14,929 nucleotides of DNA from Spirochaetota bacterium (GCA_029548025.1 JAKPOE010000300.1:1-14929); one strand, 5' to 3'; numbered from the stretch's first letter, positions 6,939 to 14,688 are shown. The notes: generated by a model not told the origin, from the sequence alone. Translations and numbers: made by a program.

Positions 6939-7650
6939 TACACTGCACATAGTCATAGCCATCAACAACAAGATGACTCCAGCTACCACACAATGTAGTG
7001 TAACCAGGCGACATGGTAAGAAGCCGTATAAATTCATCCCTTGGTATGAATCGTGCACCAAAATGCTTTAGATTATCAGTATATACCTGGCAATCAATAA
7101 GCGCAAATTCCAATCGGCGCAGAACGGTAACCAGCGTTACCAGTGCAATCTTTGAGGCATTGTCCATAAGGGTAAACATTGACTCGCCAAAAAAAGTATT
7201 CCCCAGCGATACTCCATAAAGCCCTCCTGCAAGTTGACCGTTGTGCCACACCTCTACCGAATGTGCAAATCCCAGTTCATGCAGTTTTATATATGCATGT
7301 TTCATCCTTGTAGTTATCCATGTGCCAAAAGCCTGCCTCCGCGGTTTTGAACATTCCGATATAACCTGTGCAAAAGCTGTATCAAAGCTCACCGTAAATA
7401 TTTTTTTCTTCATCACCTGCTTCAGTGACCTGTGAATCTTCAATTCATGAGGAAATAACACAAAACGCGGATCAGGGCTCCACCACAAAATTTCTGATCT
7501 GTCGCTATTAAACCAGGGGAATATGCCATGCGTGTAGGCTTCAAGCAACCATTCTGTCGTTAGATTGCCGCCAAATGCCAGCAATCCATCTTCATTTGCC
7601 TCTTCAACCGGAGGAAAACATATAATATCGTTATTCAAAAAATGCACCAT
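6919..7650 (-). CDS. aat: Leucyl/phenylalanyl-tRNA--protein transferase
   Basis: Cytoplasmic enzyme that moves Leu or Phe from aminoacyl-tRNA onto proteins with N-terminal Lys or Arg, creating a primary destabilising residue for ClpS/ClpAP. At 243 aa it has the normal length. Family signatures seen: G-I-F-P-W-F (38-43), W-W-S-P-D-P-R (56-62), T-W-I with A-Y-x-K-L-H-E-L-G-F-A-H-S-V-E-V-W in the middle, G-G-L-Y-G-V-S-L-G with F-F-G-E-S-M-F, and D-C-Q-V near the C-terminus. The ATG lies seven bases after the clpA stop and has no clear Shine-Dalgarno, so it probably depends on translational coupling with clpA. It is the last gene of the clpS-clpA-aat transcript, and its end overlaps the opposing J-domain gene. 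Confidence 0.96.
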   Translation of the reverse strand: MVHFLNNDIICFPPVEEANEDGLLAFGGNLTTEWLLEAYTHGIFPWFNSDRSEILWWSPDPRFVLFPHELKIHRSLKQVMKKKIFTVSFDTAFAQVISECSKPRRQAFGTWITTRMKHAYIKLHELGFAHSVEVWHNGQLAGGLYGVSLGNTFFGESMFTLMDNASKIALVTLVTVLRRLEFALIDCQVYTDNLKHFGARFIPRDEFIRLLTMSPGYTTLCGSWSHLVVDGYDYVQCISEVNA

Positions 7651-7657
7651 ACATGTA

Positions 7658-9886
7658 CTATTGTTCGATAGTTATCGATATTGCATCACCGACAATATCA
7701 GCTATTGCCCTGCCTCCATTTTTTAGCGCTCCAAAAAGAACTGCATCCACAAAAAATGACTTGATGTGTTCCTGTATAACACGGGCAACCTCACGTGCTC
7801 CAAACACCGGGGAATATGCCTTATCTGAAAGCCAATCGATACATGCATCGGTACAGACAAGCTCTACATGTTTTTCCTGCAACTGTTTAGAAAATTCATC
7901 AAGCTTTTTAATCACAATCCTGCGCATCATATCTTTGTTGAGCCCATTAAAATACACTATTGCATCCAGCCTGTTTCTGAACTCAGGAGCAAAAAGGCGT
8001 TCCAGCTCTTTGTTAACGGCATCAAGATTATAGGTAGCCACTTCAAACCCAAGCACCTTTTTATTCATTTCACGAACACCTGCATTGGATGTCATAATGA
8101 TAATTGTATTGCGGAAATCAGCTTTGCGTCCTGTATTATCCGTAAGGGTTGCATAGTCCATAATCTGCAAAAGGGCATTAAAAACATCAGGATGTGCTTT
8201 TTCAATCTCGTCAAGCAGCAACACACAGTATGGATGTTTGCGTACCGCTTCAGTAAGCTGTCCTCCTTCTTCATATCCTACATAGCCGGGTGGCGCTCCA
8301 ATGAGCCGGGCAACAGTATGCTTTTCCTGATACTCGCTCATATCAAACCGAATAAGTTCAATACCCATGATAAATGCAAGCTGTCGCGCCAGCTCGGTTT
8401 TGCCAACGCCTGTTGGACCAACAAATAAAAACGATGCAATGGGTTTTTCTGTTTCCCGGAAGCCTGCGCGCGAACGCTTGATGGCCTCTATAACCTTTTG
8501 GACTGCCATATCCTGTCCAAAGATGTGCATTGAAAGCTCATCCCCTAAATACTGCAACTTTGCAGTCTCACTTGCAGAAACTGTGCGCTCAGGAATACGC
8601 GCCATTTTAGCTATCATCTGTTCAATCTGATGGGCTGTGATGGTGGGGTTCTCTTCATCACGGGCATACATCCGCGCAAAAGCTCCTGTCTCATCTATAA
8701 CATCTATCGCTTTGTCAGGAAGCTTTCGCTCAGTAATATATCGCGCTGATAGCTCAACTGCCTGTGCCAGTGCATCATCAGTATAGATTACATTATGATG
8801 CTCCTCGTATCGGGATTTTATACCCTTGAGGATCTTGATTGTATCCTCATGCGATGGTTCATGGATATCAATCTTCTGAAAGCGCCGTGAAAGTGCGCCA
8901 TCCTTTTCAAAATATTTTCTATATTCGTCATAGGTTGTGGTGCCTATGCAACGGATTTTACCATCGGCTAACACCGGTTTTAAAATATTGGAAGCATCCA
9001 TTGAACCGCCGCTCACTGCACCCGCACCAACGATTGTATGTATCTCATCAATAAACAGTATCACCTTTTCCTGCTTTTGCAATTCAGCAATCACACGCTT
9101 AAGGCGCTCTTCAAAATCACCTCGGAATCGTGTACCGGCAATAAGCCCACCCATATCCAGCCGGTAGATCTTTGCATTTTTCAGTGATTGCGGCACAGCA
9201 CCTGCCACAATGCGCTGAGCCAATCCCTCGGTAATTGCAGTTTTACCAACACCAGGTTCACCGACATGGACAGGGTTGTTTTTTAATCTTCGCGACAGCA
9301 CCTGCATGGTACGTTCTAAAATATCCTCCCTGCCAATAAGGGGATCGAGCTCTCCCTTTTGCGCTTTTTGCGTTAATTCAATAGTAAATTGCTCCAGCAC
9401 TTTGCTTTGTTTTTCGGTATTACCCCCAACCTCATCACCAAACTCTTCTATCTCTTCTTCTTCAAAACTTCCGCCATGTGATATATAATTCAACAGGTCA
9501 TAGCGAGTGATACCTTCACGAGCTAAAAAGTATGAAGCAAATGATTCTTCTTCTTCATAAATGGCAATGACTATATCACCAAAATCCAGAATCTCTTTTT
9601 GTGCGGAATTGATGTGCATAATGGCACGTTCAATAACATGCTGCAATCCAACAGATTGTGAAGGTTCTCCATCTGCAATTACAGGAATATGCATTGAAAG
9701 ATGCTTGCTTAAATTTCGCTTAAGCTGCTCAACATTGCCACCGCATCCTTCTATAACCTCCCTGCCTTCAGGAAAATACAGCGAGGCCAATAAAACATGT
9801 TCAGGCGTAAGATATTCATGCTTACGATTCTTTGCCTCATTATAGGCAGCCATCAATATCTGGTTTAATACGGTGCTTATCTCCAT
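7658..9886 (-). CDS. clpA: ATP-dependent Clp protease ATP-binding subunit ClpA
   Basis: AAA+ unfoldase that feeds substrates into ClpP and accepts N-degron substrates from ClpS. The 742-aa length fits ClpA. An N-domain (about 1-140) and acidic linker precede two AAA+ modules. D1 has Walker A G-E-P-G-V-G-K-T (209-216) and Walker B F-I-D-E (278-281); D2 has G-P-T-G-V-G-K-T (490-497) and L-L-L-D-E (556-560). The coiled-coil middle domain of ClpB/ClpC is absent. A V-L-G-F loop (611-614) is the likely ClpP-docking loop. The start is set at the ATG at 9886 because AAAGGG (9895-9900, minus strand) lies eight bases upstream; a TTG two codons earlier would be only about two bases from that site. No clpP is in the window, so ClpP must be encoded elsewhere. 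Confidence 0.96.
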   Translation of the reverse strand: MEISTVLNQILMAAYNEAKNRKHEYLTPEHVLLASLYFPEGREVIEGCGGNVEQLKRNLSKHLSMHIPVIADGEPSQSVGLQHVIERAIMHINSAQKEILDFGDIVIAIYEEEESFASYFLAREGITRYDLLNYISHGGSFEEEEIEEFGDEVGGNTEKQSKVLEQFTIELTQKAQKGELDPLIGREDILERTMQVLSRRLKNNPVHVGEPGVGKTAITEGLAQRIVAGAVPQSLKNAKIYRLDMGGLIAGTRFRGDFEERLKRVIAELQKQEKVILFIDEIHTIVGAGAVSGGSMDASNILKPVLADGKIRCIGTTTYDEYRKYFEKDGALSRRFQKIDIHEPSHEDTIKILKGIKSRYEEHHNVIYTDDALAQAVELSARYITERKLPDKAIDVIDETGAFARMYARDEENPTITAHQIEQMIAKMARIPERTVSASETAKLQYLGDELSMHIFGQDMAVQKVIEAIKRSRAGFRETEKPIASFLFVGPTGVGKTELARQLAFIMGIELIRFDMSEYQEKHTVARLIGAPPGYVGYEEGGQLTEAVRKHPYCVLLLDEIEKAHPDVFNALLQIMDYATLTDNTGRKADFRNTIIIMTSNAGVREMNKKVLGFEVATYNLDAVNKELERLFAPEFRNRLDAIVYFNGLNKDMMRRIVIKKLDEFSKQLQEKHVELVCTDACIDWLSDKAYSPVFGAREVARVIQEHIKSFFVDAVLFGALKNGGRAIADIVGDAISITIEQ

Positions 9887-9894
9887 TGACAAAA

Positions 9895-9900
9895 CCCTTT
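9895..9900 (-). promoter_or_regulatory. Ribosome binding site deciding the clpA start
   Basis: AAAGGG on the minus strand ends eight bases before the ATG at 9886, which supports that start over the TTG at 9892. Its 5' side overlaps a tandem 10-bp repeat. Confidence 0.6.
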
Positions 9901-9917
9901 ATTACAATTTATTACAA
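9898..9917. repeat. Two tandem copies of a 10-bp repeat between clpS and clpA
   Basis: TTTATTACAA (plus-strand reading) occurs at 9898-9907 and again at 9908-9917, abutting the clpA ribosome binding site. A third identical copy is at 10321-10330 in the promoter region of the same operon. In AT-rich DNA this may be chance, but the tandem placement is notable. Confidence 0.6.
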
Positions 9918-9937
9918 TTAAAATACCAGTATACCTG

Positions 9938-10249
9938 TCATGCCTCTTCAACAGTACACTTCAGCGGAAATTCACGCTGACGTGCCAGTGTATGTACCTG
10001 TCCTGCCTTGGTCTGTGCTATATCATAGGTATACACACCACAAATACCAAAACCATTTCTGTGAACCTGCAACATAAGTTCCGTTGCTTCCATATTATTT
10101 TTATGAAATATTGTAACCAGAACCTCTACAACAAAATCCATGGTTGTATAATGGTCATTATGAAGAATAACCTTATACATGCGTGGTTTCTTTACCTGTA
10201 CATCCTCTTTAATCTGGAGATTGCCGTCATATTCATACCGATGTGCCAT
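9938..10249 (-). CDS. clpS: ATP-dependent Clp protease adaptor protein ClpS
   Basis: Small adaptor (103 aa) that binds N-terminal Leu, Phe, Tyr or Trp and delivers the protein to ClpA. A flexible N-terminal tail (1-22) precedes the ClpS core. Binding-pocket residues seen: N31 and D32 in H-N-D-H-Y, M37 (the gatekeeper methionine position) and H63 in V-H-R-N-G. The third pocket position, usually Asp (E. coli D36), is His33 here, an unusual change at a residue that contacts the substrate alpha-amino group in known structures. The C-terminal L-K-C-T-V-E-E is typical of the family. The ATG has AGGA eight bases upstream. It is the first gene of the clpS-clpA-aat operon, 51 bp before clpA. Confidence 0.95.
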   Translation of the reverse strand: MAHRYEYDGNLQIKEDVQVKKPRMYKVILHNDHYTTMDFVVEVLVTIFHKNNMEATELMLQVHRNGFGICGVYTYDIAQTKAGQVHTLARQREFPLKCTVEEA

Positions 10250-10320
10250 GGATATATTCCTGGTTTACCATGTTCTATTATTATTGCCACCATTACTCTA
10301 TTGTAGTTTGTACTATACTA

Positions 10321-10330
10321 TTTATTACAA
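10321..10330. repeat. Third copy of the clp-operon 10-bp repeat
   Basis: TTTATTACAA, identical to the two copies at 9898-9917, sits at the predicted transcription start of the clpS operon and overlaps the -10 box by two bases. Confidence 0.5.
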
Positions 10331-10357
10331 TATAAAAAAAATTTTTATTTATGGCAA
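10329..10357 (-). promoter_or_regulatory. Candidate promoter of clpS-clpA-aat
   Basis: On the minus strand TTGCCA (10352-10357), a 17-bp spacer and TATATT (10329-10334) lie just after the transaldolase stop. Transcription would start near 10322, giving a leader of about 70 nt before clpS. The spacer is an A/T tract. No terminator for the transaldolase gene was found, so some read-through is possible. Confidence 0.5.
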
Positions 10358-10362
10358 CCTCT

Positions 10363-11184
10363 CTATCCAATTAGTTTTTCATATTCAGGGACGATATCAT
10401 CGGTAAATTTCTTCATGCCTTCAAATGTTTTTTCATGCCGTAACATTTGAGCTATCACACCAAATGGTACAGTTGCTATATGAGCGCCCGCAAGCGCTGC
10501 TTCACGTACCTGACGGGGATTCCGCAGCGATGCTGCAATAATTTCAGATTTGTATTCATAATATGTTACTATTTCAACACATTGCGATACGACATCTATC
10601 CCTGAAACTATCCCATTATCATGTAACAGTACGCCATTCTGCTCAATCCCTTCCTCTGGAAAATAATCGCTTTTATCAAATTTGATATGTGCGCTGCTTC
10701 GTATATAATCATCAATACGTCCTGCAAATGGGCTGATATAGACTGCACCCGCTTTAGCCGCTAAAAGCGCCTGCTCCGGGGTAAACACCAGCGTACAGTT
10801 TACCGGGATGCCTTCAGATTGCAAAACCTTCACTGCATTGATGCCATCAAAATGACATTGCTCATCCGGTTGCATGGCAGGATTAACCGGTATCTTTATA
10901 TTGACATTCTTTGCAATACTGTTGAAACGCTTATAGATAGTACGCCCCTGTGCTATCATCTCCTTTGCAGTGCGTTTGGTCACTTCAAGGCTAACCGGAT
11001 TGGGCTTTGAAATTTCCAGAAGTTTAGTAATATAAGCTTCCATATCCAGCGTTTCACCTTTTGCTTTTCTTTTATCCACTGCAGCTTTCAACAACGATGG
11101 GTTGGTGGTAACCCCATCAACAATACCCCAGCTATAGGCTTGTGCAATCTCATCAATATCAGCGCTGTCGATAAAAATTTTCAT
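10363..11184 (-). CDS. Transaldolase-family protein (TalC/FSA-like, extended)
   Basis: Cytoplasmic TIM-barrel aldolase of the transaldolase family. It would transfer a dihydroxyacetone unit between sugar phosphates (pentose phosphate pathway) or act as a fructose-6-phosphate aldolase. Family features seen: M-K-I-F-I-D-S-A-D start, D-G-V-T-T-N-P-S-L (23-31), Schiff-base lysine K97 in N-I-K-I-P-V, S-P-F-A-G-R-I-D-D (151-159) and a C-terminal A-T-V-P-F-G-V. At 273 aa it is about 55 residues longer than the common 215-220-aa TalC/FSA form. Extra length falls at about 36-48 and mainly at about 163-195, after the G-R-I-D-D strand. The start is firm: GGAGG lies six to seven bases before the ATG. Transaldolase versus aldolase activity cannot be decided from this reading, so no gene symbol is given. 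Confidence 0.88.
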   Translation of the reverse strand: MKIFIDSADIDEIAQAYSWGIVDGVTTNPSLLKAAVDKRKAKGETLDMEAYITKLLEISKPNPVSLEVTKRTAKEMIAQGRTIYKRFNSIAKNVNIKIPVNPAMQPDEQCHFDGINAVKVLQSEGIPVNCTLVFTPEQALLAAKAGAVYISPFAGRIDDYIRSSAHIKFDKSDYFPEEGIEQNGVLLHDNGIVSGIDVVSQCVEIVTYYEYKSEIIAASLRNPRQVREAALAGAHIATVPFGVIAQMLRHEKTFEGMKKFTDDIVPEYEKLIG

Positions 11185-11286
11185 AACAATCCTCCTTTTC
11201 TTTTGTTTTATGGTATGGTATAGTGTTCAAAAGTTCTGGAAGTCTTCTCAATAATGAAATAAACAACAAAATAAACCATACACCAA

Positions 11287-11934
11287 TTATACTACATATT
11301 TCAAAACATAAAAGCCGCCAATCAACAGTACCACAAATGCTATGGATAAAACGTTAAACCATTTATTGATAAATGCATTAATGGGTTCACCAAATTTATA
11401 GATAAGCCCGGCAACCATAAAAAATCGCATTGTACGGCTTATGACCGATGCTATGGCAAACATATAGAGATTAATGTTTGCAACTCCTGCTGTAATGGTA
11501 ATCACTTTATAGGGTATGGGGGTAAATCCTGCAGTGAATACAATCCAGAAAGAATATACATCATAGAGCTTTGAAACTGTATTAAACGATTCTATAGTAA
11601 AGCCTGGAATATTGTTAAAAAAGAACATGGCAATTGAAGAAAAACTATCGCCACTATACCATAAATAATATCCAATGGCATACCCTGCTAATCCTCCAAT
11701 AACCGATGCAATAGAGCAAAGGATTGCAAGGCGCAGCCACGTTTCCCTTTTCCCTAAAACAAGCGCAATGAGCAAAACATCCGGCGGCACAGGGAAAAAT
11801 GATGACTCAGCCAATGCCAGCACGAACAGTGCCCTTTCACCAAATGGGGAATGAGCCCATGAAAGCACCCAATCATACAAAAACCTGTGTATATGTAATC
11901 CATACTGTTTATAGGTGTAGCTAACTGTTTGCAT
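11287..11934 (-). CDS. YqaA/DedA-type VTT-domain membrane protein
   Basis: A 215-aa inner-membrane protein of the DedA/VTT (SNARE-associated) superfamily, closest by eye to the YqaA branch. Signatures: E-S-S-F-F-P-V-P-P-D (43-52), a Gly-rich membrane segment at about 70-92, G-F-T-P-I-P-Y-K (136-143) followed by an A-G-V turn, and an Arg-containing S-R-T-M-R segment (166-170) before the last helices. DedA-family members act in lipid-carrier or phospholipid translocation and membrane homeostasis; the role of this one is not known. It begins eight bases after the lysS stop. Its ribosome site (GGGAG) overlaps the end of lysS, so the two are probably co-transcribed. No terminator was recognised in the 102 bp between it and the transaldolase gene. 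Confidence 0.85.
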   Translation of the reverse strand: MQTVSYTYKQYGLHIHRFLYDWVLSWAHSPFGERALFVLALAESSFFPVPPDVLLIALVLGKRETWLRLAILCSIASVIGGLAGYAIGYYLWYSGDSFSSIAMFFFNNIPGFTIESFNTVSKLYDVYSFWIVFTAGFTPIPYKVITITAGVANINLYMFAIASVISRTMRFFMVAGLIYKFGEPINAFINKWFNVLSIAFVVLLIGGFYVLKYVV

Positions 11935-11942
11935 ATATCTCC

Positions 11943-13424
11943 CTATTTTTCCGGCTTCAGCAACGGAAACAATATCGTATCTTTTATGGAAGCGGTGTCA
12001 ATAAACAACATAGCAAGCCGGTCAATTCCTATGCCAAGTCCACCAGCAGGTGGCATTCCATACTCAAGTGCTGTTATATAGTCGGTGTCCATCATCTGTG
12101 CCTCATCATCGCCGGCTTCACGCATCTTTACCTGCTCCTCAAAACGCTGCCGCTGATCAAACGGATCATTGAGTTCGCTGAATGCATTTGCCATCTCCCT
12201 GCCTGCTATGAAAACTTCAAAGCGCTCAACAAACTCCGGATTATCCTCCCTGCTTTTTGCAAGTGGCGATAGTTCCCTGGGATAGTCGATGATAAAGGTT
12301 GGCTGGATGAGATTTTCCTCAACCTTTTCCTCAAAGAACTCTTCGGCTATCTTCCACAATGACATCTCTTTCGTTACATCAATATTACGCTTCACGGCTT
12401 CGGCATATGCCTCATCGCGCGAAATGGCGGTAAAGTCAATCCCTGTATATTTTTTCAGTGCCTCACTATAGCGTAGCTTCTGCCACGGCGGCGTAAGGTC
12501 AATGGTATTGCCCTGATAGGTAATAACTATCGCCCCCAGAAGTTCCTTTGCCAATGTGCTTATTAGCTCCTGTGTTATTGCCATCATATCGTTGTAATCA
12601 GCATACGCCTGATACAGCTCTAACATGGTAAATTCAGGATTGTGGCGCGTCGATATGCCTTCATTCCTGAAATTGCGGTTAAGCTCATACACCCTGTCAA
12701 ATCCGCCAACAAGCAGACGCTTTAAATACAGTTCAGGGGCAATACGTAAATATAAATCTATATCAAGTGCATTGTGATGCGTTATAAAAGGACGTGCAGC
12801 CGCACCACCCGGTATCGCATGCATCATGGGTGTTTCAACCTCTATAAAGCCTTTTTGATTCAGGAAATTGCGAATGCCGGTAATCATGTTGCTGCGCAGT
12901 ATAAATTGCTGTCGTACCTGAGGATTTACAATTAAATCAACATAACGCTGTCGGTATCGCTGCTCCTTATCGGCAAACTCATCAAACACCTTGCCATCTT
13001 TTTCCTTTACCACTGGTAACGGACGAATGCTTTTGGCAAGCAGCACTACATCGTCAACCTCAATGGTAATCTCACCCTGCTTTGTTTTAAATACATGCCC
13101 TGCAACTCCAATAATATCACCTAAATCAAGCGTTTTAAACAGCTCGTATTTTTCTTCTCCAAGCCTGTCAAGCCTCGTATACACCTGAATCAGTCCGCTT
13201 GCATCTTCAATGTGGGCAAAGCTTGCCTTACCCATCACGCGCTTTGACTTTATCCTTCCGGCTGCCGTAACAAGGCGTTTGTCCTCTTCGCCAAACTGTT
13301 CCTTGATTGCCTGCGCAGTATGTGTTGGTTTATATCGGATAGGGTATGGATTGATTCCTTTAGTGCGCAACTGCTTTACTTTTTCAATGCGCTGAAGTAC
13401 TAAGTCGTTTATGTCATCTGCCAT
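11943..13424 (-). CDS. lysS: Lysyl-tRNA synthetase (class II)
   Basis: Charges tRNA-Lys with lysine; 493 aa, normal for bacterial LysRS. An N-terminal OB-fold anticodon-binding domain (about 50-130) precedes the class II catalytic core. Motif 1 is near [10 protein letters not shown] (192-201), motif 2 is [18 protein letters not shown] (252-269), and motif 3 is [10 protein letters not shown] (461-470). All look intact. The start is placed at 13424 (M-A-D-D) because GAGGT at 13433-13437 is eight bases upstream; an ATG at 13439 would add five residues and has no ribosome site. A consensus-like promoter lies about 100 bp upstream. A tRNA-Lys is in the same window but about 12 kb away, on its own promoter. 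The DedA-like gene follows directly. Confidence 0.97.
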   Translation of the reverse strand: MADDINDLVLQRIEKVKQLRTKGINPYPIRYKPTHTAQAIKEQFGEEDKRLVTAAGRIKSKRVMGKASFAHIEDASGLIQVYTRLDRLGEEKYELFKTLDLGDIIGVAGHVFKTKQGEITIEVDDVVLLAKSIRPLPVVKEKDGKVFDEFADKEQRYRQRYVDLIVNPQVRQQFILRSNMITGIRNFLNQKGFIEVETPMMHAIPGGAAARPFITHHNALDIDLYLRIAPELYLKRLLVGGFDRVYELNRNFRNEGISTRHNPEFTMLELYQAYADYNDMMAITQELISTLAKELLGAIVITYQGNTIDLTPPWQKLRYSEALKKYTGIDFTAISRDEAYAEAVKRNIDVTKEMSLWKIAEEFFEEKVEENLIQPTFIIDYPRELSPLAKSREDNPEFVERFEVFIAGREMANAFSELNDPFDQRQRFEEQVKMREAGDDEAQMMDTDYITALEYGMPPAGGLGIGIDRLAMLFIDTASIKDTILFPLLKPEK

Positions 13425-13432
13425 TATGGGAT

Positions 13433-13437
13433 ACCTC
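13433..13437 (-). promoter_or_regulatory. Ribosome binding site deciding the lysS start
   Basis: GAGGT on the minus strand is spaced eight bases from the ATG at 13424. It lies inside the region that would be coding if the ATG at 13439 were used, so it argues for the shorter protein. Confidence 0.65.
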
Positions 13438-13520
13438 ATAAAAATAAACTATGCCTGTAATGTAGCACAAACGGTTTGTTTTCTCTATTTTGTGCGATAG
13501 TTACCTGCAAATGTTACTGG

Positions 13521-13548
13521 ATGATACTAGAGAAGCAATTGCTGTCAA
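13521..13548 (-). promoter_or_regulatory. Promoter of lysS and the DedA-like gene
   Basis: On the minus strand a perfect TTGACA (13543-13548) is separated by 16 bp from TATCAT (13521-13526, five of six matches). Transcription would start near 13514, giving a leader of about 90 nt. The palindrome AGCAATTGCT (13534-13543) covers most of the spacer and could be an operator; that is inference. Confidence 0.65.
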
Positions 13549-13636
13549 TTGAAAATTTGTTTGATAGTATTTATCCTGATCATCCCTTTTTTGTTACATA
13601 AAGATTACAGGTATATTTCATCAATGTAACATTTTC

Positions 13637-13696
13637 TATAATGATGAGATGAATAATACTCTCATATTGACACCATTAACTTGATACAATTAAAAA
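13637..13696 (+). promoter_or_regulatory. Weak promoter candidates for the outer-membrane protein gene
   Basis: There are two alternatives. A perfect TATAAT (13637-13642) lacks a good -35. A perfect TTGACA (13667-13672) is followed after 18 bp by a poor -10 (TAAAAA, 13691-13696). Starts near 13649 or 13703 would place all or most of the downstream hairpin in the 5' leader. The sequence does not decide between them. Confidence 0.35.
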
Positions 13697-13732
13697 TATA
13701 AAGACGCACATAACATGCGTCTTTATATTTTT
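13692..13732 (+). promoter_or_regulatory. Perfect 17-bp hairpin in the 5' leader (possible attenuator)
   Basis: Arms at 13692-13708 and 13716-13732 are perfectly complementary around the 7-nt loop CATAACA. The GC-containing core (AAAGACGCA/TGCGTCTTT) followed by ATATTTTT resembles an intrinsic terminator. The AAAAGGAGG ribosome site begins at the very next base. It could be an attenuator, an mRNA-stabilising leader hairpin or a bidirectional terminator. The structure is certain from sequence; the role is inferred. Confidence 0.7.
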
Positions 13733-13746
13733 AAAAGGAGGTATGT

Positions 13747-14571
13747 ATGAACCATTTATTCAAAACCATTTTACATATTATTATAGGTATAATCTGCTGC
13801 TGTATTGTTACAAATAATAGTTATTCAGCAGAAAAATTATTTTCTTTTCCCGTAGGGGTAACGTATGACAGTATCTACTGGTGGCGTGGTGTTGAGCTAA
13901 ACGGTAAAGGTGCAGGCGTTATATGGCCAAAAGTTGGTTGTGAAGTTAGCGGAGTACAGGGATATATAACTATAGGGATAAATCAGGATTATTATATGAC
14001 CACTGAAGGTGGCGATAACGATGTAGCAAAGACATATCATGAATTTGATTATGGACTTGAATATTCATTTACTCAGAATACCTTCAGCAGCACTATCGGG
14101 ATAAAATATTGCCAGTACCCATTTTATGATAGTGCTGGCGCAACGGTTGATCCATCTTTTTTTGAAGCGTACGGGATATTGAGTCTTTCCTGCGTCATTA
14201 TTCCCGTTCTGGAACTATATTATGACTACTATCGTGAAGAGTCCGATGAAGAAACACCTGTCAATGAAGACGTCTATGCAAAATTATCACTGTTTAAAGA
14301 GATACTGCATGCAAACAGTTTTATTGTTAAAACCGGTATATGGCTTGGATATTACCATAATGCCTACCTTGACAGAGATGGTTTCAGTGATGCGGGAATA
14401 ACATTGAGCACATCCTATGATTATAATAGTGTTGTATTTTTTTCAGCTGTAAACTATGCCCGTACACTTTCAGAAGATTTTTATATTGAGTACGACGCAG
14501 ATGCCAATGGACATGCCCGTACATTAAAAAACCACCTCTGGGTTGACATTGGCATCAGCAGCAAACTGTAA
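13747..14571 (+). CDS. Exported beta-barrel outer-membrane protein, function unknown
   Basis: A 274-aa exported protein. The signal peptide (1-28) has a hydrophobic core rich in Ile and Cys and a likely cut after S-Y-S-A (25-28). The mature part is Tyr/Gly/Asp-rich with alternating hydrophobic strands, and ends in G-I-S-S-K-L rather than the usual aromatic residue. An early Y-W-W-R-G motif (44-48) in the first strand recalls the start of some TorF-like or other small putative porins, but that resemblance is weak. The ATG follows a very strong ribosome site (AAAAGGAGG, five bases away) directly after a 17-bp hairpin, suggesting high or regulated expression. A terminator follows the stop, so it is probably a single-gene transcript. 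Transport or structural roles are both possible. Confidence 0.75.
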   Translation: MNHLFKTILHIIIGIICCCIVTNNSYSAEKLFSFPVGVTYDSIYWWRGVELNGKGAGVIWPKVGCEVSGVQGYITIGINQDYYMTTEGGDNDVAKTYHEFDYGLEYSFTQNTFSSTIGIKYCQYPFYDSAGATVDPSFFEAYGILSLSCVIIPVLELYYDYYREESDEETPVNEDVYAKLSLFKEILHANSFIVKTGIWLGYYHNAYLDRDGFSDAGITLSTSYDYNSVVFFSAVNYARTLSEDFYIEYDADANGHARTLKNHLWVDIGISSKL

Positions 14572-14602
14572 TAGCATAACCAAAATCACTATGTCACTTT
14601 TT

Positions 14603-14640
14603 AAAGGAGTGAGGCTACAACTATCACTCCTTTTGTTTAT
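14603..14640 (+). terminator. Rho-independent terminator after the outer-membrane protein gene
   Basis: A perfect 10-bp stem (AAAGGAGTGA at 14603-14612 and TCACTCCTTT at 14624-14633) with an 11-nt loop is followed by a T-rich tail. It lies 31 bases after the stop codon. Confidence 0.8.
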
Positions 14641-14660
14641 GAACCATAGAAAAAAAACTC

Positions 14661-14688
14661 TTGACGATGAATCAAATTTGAATAGGGT
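14661..14688 (+). promoter_or_regulatory. Candidate promoter of the acyltransferase gene
   Basis: TTGACG (14661-14666), a 16-bp spacer and TAGGGT (14683-14688) lie between the preceding terminator and the next start codon. The -35 is good and the -10 poor. Its location after a terminator favours a promoter here. Confidence 0.4.

Larger units (their letters stand above)
13425..13746. other. Divergent intergenic region between lysS and the outer-membrane protein gene
   Basis: This 322-bp stretch holds no convincing gene. It contains the lysS promoter (13521-13548, minus), a 10-bp palindrome within that promoter's spacer (13534-13543), and an 8-bp inverted repeat (TGTTACAT at 13592-13599, ATGTAACA at 13624-13631). 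It also holds weak plus-strand promoter elements (TATAAT at 13637-13642, TTGACA at 13667-13672), a perfect 17-bp hairpin (13692-13732) and a strong ribosome site (13733-13741). Confidence 0.7.

Noticed and set aside
7868..8428. Open frame of 186 codons on the plus strand opposite clpA
   Set aside because: It is antisense to the conserved second AAA+ module of clpA; the translation shows no domain and reflects codon bias on the opposite strand.
9992..10306. Open frame of about 104 codons on the plus strand opposite clpS
   Set aside because: It overlaps the entire clpS gene, its protein has low-complexity hydrophobic content, and clpS is certain on the other strand.
11185..11286. Possible terminator or promoter between the DedA-like gene and the transaldolase gene
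   Set aside because: No stem with a T-run was found, and the only -10-like box (TATACC) lacks a usable -35, so neither is claimed.
13425..13746. Possible T-box or other lysine-responsive leader before lysS
   Set aside because: The lysS leader is only about 90 nt, and I saw no T-box sequence, specifier arrangement or lysine-riboswitch core in it.
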